A DNA stretch of 9,585 bases from Lachnospiraceae bacterium. GTDB lineage: Bacteria; Bacillota_A; Clostridia; Lachnospirales; Lachnospiraceae. Positions 7,004-9,585 of this stretch are shown here, one piece after another. The position numbers and the translations under genes are program-made. Below the pieces are notes generated by a model, which was given only the letters and a program-made list of their open reading frames with translations, made no database searches and was not told the DNA's origin. Location of the stretch: assembly GCA_017416055.1 (NCBI GenBank), contig JAFQDI010000247.1:1-9585 (forward strand), given 5' to 3'. The stretch's first letter is position 1; each line of letters opens with the position of its first letter.

Positions 7004-7100
7004 CGTAACCCCCCAATACATTATATAGTTTTTGCTATACCCCATAAGAGACATAATACCTTTTCCGAAAAAGACCAGCAATTCCCAGCTGGTCTTTTTT
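7004..7100 (+). ncRNA. Candidate short RNA or leader ending at a strong terminator
   Basis: Between the candidate extended -10 and the terminator there is a roughly 97-base unit with no open frame. It contains a small hairpin TATAG/CTATA (7024-7028 with 7035-7039), two C-rich single-stranded patches (7009-7014 and 7040-7043) and ends in a textbook intrinsic terminator. The terminator lies far from the ftsH end (already terminated at about 6881), so it needs a transcript of its own. It does not match any riboswitch or small RNA I can recognise. It could also be an attenuated leader of the GH13 gene. Confidence 0.3.
7068..7100 (+). terminator. Strong intrinsic terminator upstream of the GH13 gene
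   Basis: AAAAAGACCAGC (7068-7079) is perfectly complementary to GCTGGTCTTTTT (7088-7099), an 8-base loop separates them, and six T residues follow at 7095-7100. A is rich on the 5' flank, so it may act in both directions. Confidence 0.85.
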
Positions 7101-7174
7101 CTGTTCCGTAGGAATTCTTTTCAGAATATCTTCCATAATATGAAAAAAAGGATGCAAAGAAGGTGGTTTTCCTG

Positions 7175-7180
7175 TATAAT
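7175..7180 (+). promoter_or_regulatory. Possible -10 of the GH13 gene
   Basis: A perfect TATAAT lies 52 bases before the GH13 start codon and downstream of the terminator at 7068-7100, the right place for the gene's own promoter. The matching -35 region (about 7152-7157, ATGCAA) is poor, suggesting an activator or weak constitutive expression. No clear operator was seen. Confidence 0.4.
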
Positions 7181-7232
7181 GATAGAAGTGGCTTTGTGTT
7201 TACAACTATGTGGAGAGGAGGAGCTGTTTCGG

Positions 7233-9284
7233 ATGGTGAGAGCGGCTCTGTTTTGTGACGAAACGATTGATTACAGAATTCCGGAAGAACCGGATACCGG
7301 TGATGTGGTAACACTCCGGTTCAGAACAGCGAAAGATGATGCAGACAAGGTCTGCCTGATCGTATATGAACAACAACTGAAAATAGAACTGAAAAAAGTA
7401 GAGAGCCAGGGATTGTTTGACTTCTACGAATGCGAACTTCCGGTTGGTGAGGCTCCCCTTCATTACTACTTTGAAATTTCAAAAGGCGAAGATGCCTGTC
7501 GGTATAATCGTCTTGGTGTGTCAGAGGAAATGGATCCAAAGAGAATGTTCCTGATCACACCGGGCTTTCATGTGCCGGAGTGGGCAAAGGGTGCGGTGAT
7601 GTACCAGATCTTCGTAGATCGTTTCCGCAATGGTGATCCGGCCAACGATGTGGTATCAGATGAGTACGTGTATATTGGCTTCCCGGTGGAAAAAATCGAT
7701 AATTGGGAAGAAAGTCTGTCGGTTCATGATGTGGACCGCTTCTATGGCGGTGATATTCAGGGTATTTGGGATAAGCTGGATTATCTGCAGAATTTGAAAG
7801 TGGAAGTTCTCTATCTGAGTCCGGTGTTTGTCTCTCCTTCGAATCACAAATATGATTGTCAGGATTATGAGCACATCGATCCGCATTATGGAAAAATTGT
7901 GAAAGATGCGGATGGCCTTGTGGATGCAGATGCACAGGATAACCGTGATGCGTTGAAGTATTCCGTGCGTACAGCAGATCCGGAGAACCTGAAAGCCAGT
8001 AATGAATTCTTTGCGCAGTTTGTGGAGGAAGTACACAAACGAGGCATGAAGATCATTTTGGATGGCGTGTTCAATCATTGCGGTTCCTTCAACAAATGGT
8101 TGGATCGCGAGAAGATCTATGAGAAAAATGGCGGATATGAGCCGGGTGCCTACGCGTCCGCGGATAGCCCGTACCGTGATTTCTTCCTGTTTAAAGATGA
8201 CAGCGCGGAGGCGTGGCCGGATAATAAGTCCTATGAGGGCTGGTGGAACCACAATACGCTTCCCAAACTCAATTACGAAGGTTCTGAAAAATTATATCAG
8301 TATGTTCTGGATGTTGCGAAAAAGTGGCTGGCTCTGCCGTACTGCATTGACGGATGGAGACTGGATGTGGCGGCTGATCTGGGACATTCTTCGGAGATGA
8401 ACCACAAATTCTGGAGAGATTTCCGGAAAGTGGTGAAAGAAACCAATCCGGATGCCCTGATCCTTGCGGAGCATTACGGAGATTCATCCTCCTGGCTGAA
8501 AGGCGACCAGTGGGATACGATCATGAACTATGATGCGTTTATGGATCCGCTTTCCTGGTTCCTTACCGGTCTGGAGAAGCACAGTGACCGCTATGACGAT
8601 CATCTTTGCCAGAACAGCCAGGCGTTTATGTACGCAATGTTGGATAATATGTGTTCCTTGCAGACTCCGTCTCTGATGGCGGCGATGAATGAGCTTTCCA
8701 ACCATGATCATTCTCGTTTCCTGACAAGAACCAATCGTGAGGTGGGACGTCTCCATACAAGAGGTGCCGAAGCTGCGGATTCGAATCTGAATTATGGTAC
8801 TTTCCGTGCGGCGGCGATCGTACAGATGACATGGCCGGGTGCGCCGACCATCTATTACGGTGATGAAGCCGGCGTTTGCGGATGGACCGATCCGGACAGC
8901 AGACGTACCTATCCGTGGGGCAAGGAGAATCAGGAGCTGATCGAGTTCCATCTCTATCTGACCGGTATCCGTAAACGAAACAAAGCGTTCCGCAACGGTT
9001 CCTTTAAGCCGTTGGTGGCAGAGAGCGGCGTGATCGCGTATGGTCGTTTCCACAGGGGAGAGCGCGGCGTGGTTGTAGTGAACAGTACAGGTCTTGTAAA
9101 GCGTGTGCATGTTCCGGTATGGCAGGCTGAGGTGTCCGGTAATACGATGACGCGCATTATGAAGTCCACTGCTGAACGTTATAATGTAGGTAAGGTGGAA
9201 TATCCGGTAGAGAACGGTTCCATCCATGTGGAACTGGCTCCGTACTGTGCGATGATATTTGAAGAAAAAACACTTGACTTTTAA
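7233..9284 (+). CDS. Cytosolic GH13 alpha-glucan hydrolase (neopullulanase/cyclomaltodextrinase-like)
   Basis: A 683-residue glycoside hydrolase family 13 enzyme. Residues 1-115 form a beta-rich N-terminal domain like the one of neopullulanases; the TIM barrel starts at GAVMYQIFVDRF (120-131). Conserved GH13 regions: DGVFNH (277-282), LPKLN (343-347, region V), GWRLDVA with nucleophile D378, LAEH with acid/base E413, and NHD with stabiliser D492; GDEAG (543-547) follows. A C-terminal beta domain ends at 683. No signal peptide is visible, so it should act on internalised maltodextrins or stored glycogen, cutting alpha-1,4 and perhaps alpha-1,6 links. The ATG at 7233 is preferred: GGAGGAG (7217-7223) lies 9 bases upstream and MVRAALFCDETIDYRIPEEP starts the domain. 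It is a single-gene unit. Subfamily (GH13_20 or GH13_39) is undecided. Confidence 0.92.
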   Translation: MVRAALFCDETIDYRIPEEPDTGDVVTLRFRTAKDDADKVCLIVYEQQLKIELKKVESQGLFDFYECELPVGEAPLHYYFEISKGEDACRYNRLGVSEEMDPKRMFLITPGFHVPEWAKGAVMYQIFVDRFRNGDPANDVVSDEYVYIGFPVEKIDNWEESLSVHDVDRFYGGDIQGIWDKLDYLQNLKVEVLYLSPVFVSPSNHKYDCQDYEHIDPHYGKIVKDADGLVDADAQDNRDALKYSVRTADPENLKASNEFFAQFVEEVHKRGMKIILDGVFNHCGSFNKWLDREKIYEKNGGYEPGAYASADSPYRDFFLFKDDSAEAWPDNKSYEGWWNHNTLPKLNYEGSEKLYQYVLDVAKKWLALPYCIDGWRLDVAADLGHSSEMNHKFWRDFRKVVKETNPDALILAEHYGDSSSWLKGDQWDTIMNYDAFMDPLSWFLTGLEKHSDRYDDHLCQNSQAFMYAMLDNMCSLQTPSLMAAMNELSNHDHSRFLTRTNREVGRLHTRGAEAADSNLNYGTFRAAAIVQMTWPGAPTIYYGDEAGVCGWTDPDSRRTYPWGKENQELIEFHLYLTGIRKRNKAFRNGSFKPLVAESGVIAYGRFHRGERGVVVVNSTGLVKRVHVPVWQAEVSGNTMTRIMKSTAERYNVGKVEYPVENGSIHVELAPYCAMIFEEKTLDF

Positions 9285-9302
9285 ATAGTCTTGTGATATC
9301 AT
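9274..9302 (+). promoter_or_regulatory. Promoter of tRNA-Tyr, overlapping the end of the GH13 gene
   Basis: TTGACT (9274-9279) and TATCAT (9297-9302) are separated by exactly 17 bases, and TG at 9294-9295 makes an extended -10. Transcription would start near 9309, about 15 bases before the mature tRNA. The -35 lies in the last codons of the GH13 gene. Confidence 0.75.
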
Positions 9303-9323
9303 TTTGTCTTGTCAGAATGATAT

Positions 9324-9405
9324 GGGTGGATTCCCGAGTGGCCAAAGGGGACAGACTGTAAATCTGCTGCAACTTGCTTCGGTGGTTCGAATCCACCTCC
9401 GCCCA
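9324..9405 (+). tRNA. tRNA-Tyr (GUA)
   Basis: An 82-base type II tRNA. The acceptor stem pairs GGGTGGA (9324-9330) with TCCGCCC (9398-9404), with one T-G wobble, and the discriminator base is A9405. The D arm uses CCC/GGG (9333-9335 with 9347-9349). The anticodon loop CTGTAAA carries GTA at 9358-9360, tyrosine. The extra arm 9368-9380 can form GCA/TGC, as expected for bacterial tRNA-Tyr. The T arm is GGTGG-TTCGAAT-CCACC. The 3' CCA is not encoded and must be added. The first anticodon-stem pair is an A-C mismatch (9351 with 9367). Confidence 0.95.
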
Positions 9406-9414
9406 TTTATATTT

Positions 9415-9436
9415 GATGCGTGAGGGATCTCGCGTC
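9415..9436. repeat. Inverted repeat 1 after tRNA-Tyr
   Basis: GCGTGAG (9418-9424) and CTCGCGT (9429-9435) form a 7-pair stem, two of them G-U, with a 4-base loop; an alternative fold pairs GATGCG (9415-9420) with CGCGTC (9431-9436). No T run follows, so it is not an obvious tRNA terminator. Confidence 0.5.
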
Positions 9437-9440
9437 AGCC

Positions 9441-9467
9441 CAAACGAGGAACAAGGTTCCTCGTTTG
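9441..9467. repeat. Inverted repeat 2, perfect 12-bp stem
   Basis: CAAACGAGGAAC (9441-9452) and GTTCCTCGTTTG (9456-9467) are perfectly complementary around a 3-base loop. No T run on either side, which argues against a simple intrinsic terminator. Confidence 0.85.
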
Positions 9468-9468
9468 T

Positions 9469-9496
9469 ACGTTGATTTGCAAATGCAAATCAACGT
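9469..9496. repeat. Inverted repeat 3, perfect 12-13-bp stem
   Basis: ACGTTGATTTGC (9469-9480) and GCAAATCAACGT (9485-9496) are perfectly complementary with a 4-base centre. It starts one base after inverted repeat 2 ends, so the two are stacked head to tail. Confidence 0.85.
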
Positions 9497-9497
9497 T

Positions 9498-9560
9498 GAG
9501 ATTTCAAGATAAAAACTCGTTTGTGAGCGAGCTCCCAACGAGCCTTCATCTTAAAATTTC
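9498..9560. repeat. Inverted repeat 4, long imperfect hairpin
   Basis: From outside in: GAGATTT (9498-9504) with AAATTTC (9554-9560, one G-U), one C-A mismatch, AAGAT (9506-9510) with ATCTT (9548-9552), a 5x5 internal loop, CTCGTT (9516-9521) with AACGAG (9537-9542), then GAGC (9525-9528) with GCTC (9531-9534). The layered, interrupted pairing is more elaborate than a simple terminator. Confidence 0.65.
9511..9542 (-). terminator. Candidate terminator for a convergent gene entering from the right
   Basis: Read on the - strand, the CTCGTT...AACGAG stem (9542-9537 with 9521-9516), stabilised by an inner GAGC/GCTC pair, is followed directly by five T residues (9515-9511). That is the layout of an intrinsic terminator for a gene lying beyond the window edge. 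It is embedded in inverted repeat 4, so it might instead be only part of a repeat element. Confidence 0.4.
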
Positions 9561-9585
9561 AGATGCTCCTGCGCTTTCAAATATA

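Larger units (their letters stand above)
6784..7232 (+). other. 449-bp intergenic region between ftsH and the GH13 gene
   Basis: No supportable protein gene lies here. The stretch is AT-rich and holds the ftsH terminator, a promoter-like sequence with an extended -10 near 6989-6997, a second strong terminator at 7068-7100, and the promoter-like TATAAT and ribosome binding site of the GH13 gene. The reading frame of the GH13 gene is open back to 7032, but that extension runs through the second terminator and is not protein-like. Confidence 0.8.

Noticed and set aside
7032..7232. N-terminal extension of the GH13 protein back to 7032
   Set aside because: It runs through the terminator hairpin at 7068-7100 and the TATAAT at 7175, lacks a ribosome binding site, and does not look like a signal peptide; the start at 7233 has a good site and fits the domain.
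8484..9302. Long - strand open frame (272 codons) over the end of the GH13 gene
   Set aside because: Antisense shadow of conserved GH13 motifs; its composition does not resemble a real protein and it lacks a start signal.
9415..9560. CRISPR array
   Set aside because: The repeats are adjacent inverted repeats of different sequence, not direct repeats with regular spacers, and no cas gene is present.

Overview
The window looks like chromosomal core sequence from a spore-forming, low-to-mid GC Firmicute of class Clostridia. The Lachnospiraceae are my best guess, from gene order and protein character. It carries sporulation genes (yabP, yabQ, spoIIE) between a ribosome quality-control gene and the tilS-hpt-ftsH block. 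This is the same neighbourhood that follows rqcP (yabO) in Bacillus subtilis. The family-level placement is inference; no 16S or phylogenetic marker was tested.

Layout. Positions 1-245 are AT-rich and without a supportable gene. From 246 to 6783 seven or eight functions run head to tail on the + strand: rqcP (S4-domain RNA binding), yabP and yabQ (spore cortex/coat), a DivIC/FtsB-type division protein, a short SpoIIE phosphatase, tilS (tRNA-Ile lysidine synthetase), hpt (purine salvage) and ftsH (membrane AAA+ protease). Junctions are tight: 1-nt gaps at yabP/yabQ and spoIIE/tilS, an ATGA overlap at yabQ/divIC and a TAATG overlap at tilS/hpt. Two breaks subdivide the block: a long terminator-like hairpin that contains the yabP ribosome binding site, and a promoter-like element with a Spo0A-box-like site before spoIIE. 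A hairpin terminator after ftsH ends the block.

From 6784 to 7232 there is a 449-bp intergenic stretch with two terminators, a possible short RNA unit between them, and the promoter and ribosome binding site of the next gene. That gene (7233-9284) is a cytosolic GH13 alpha-glucan hydrolase of the neopullulanase/cyclomaltodextrinase type. Its last codons contain the -35 element of a strong promoter for a tRNA-Tyr(GUA) gene (9324-9405). The right end (9406-9585) is a dense series of inverted repeats. One of them reads as a terminator on the - strand, so a convergent gene may begin just beyond the edge.

How the genes fit together. The cluster combines growth functions (translation rescue, tRNA decoding, purine salvage, septation, membrane proteolysis) with sporulation functions (SpoIIE activates sigma-F; YabP/YabQ act later in the mother cell). 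The regulatory breaks before yabP and spoIIE are where sporulation control could be separated from housekeeping read-through. The most notable points are the SpoIIE lacking any membrane domain, the yabP ribosome binding site buried in a hairpin, the possible small RNA at about 7004-7100, and the hairpin array after the tRNA. I did not find a clear new multi-gene system; the genes themselves belong to known families.
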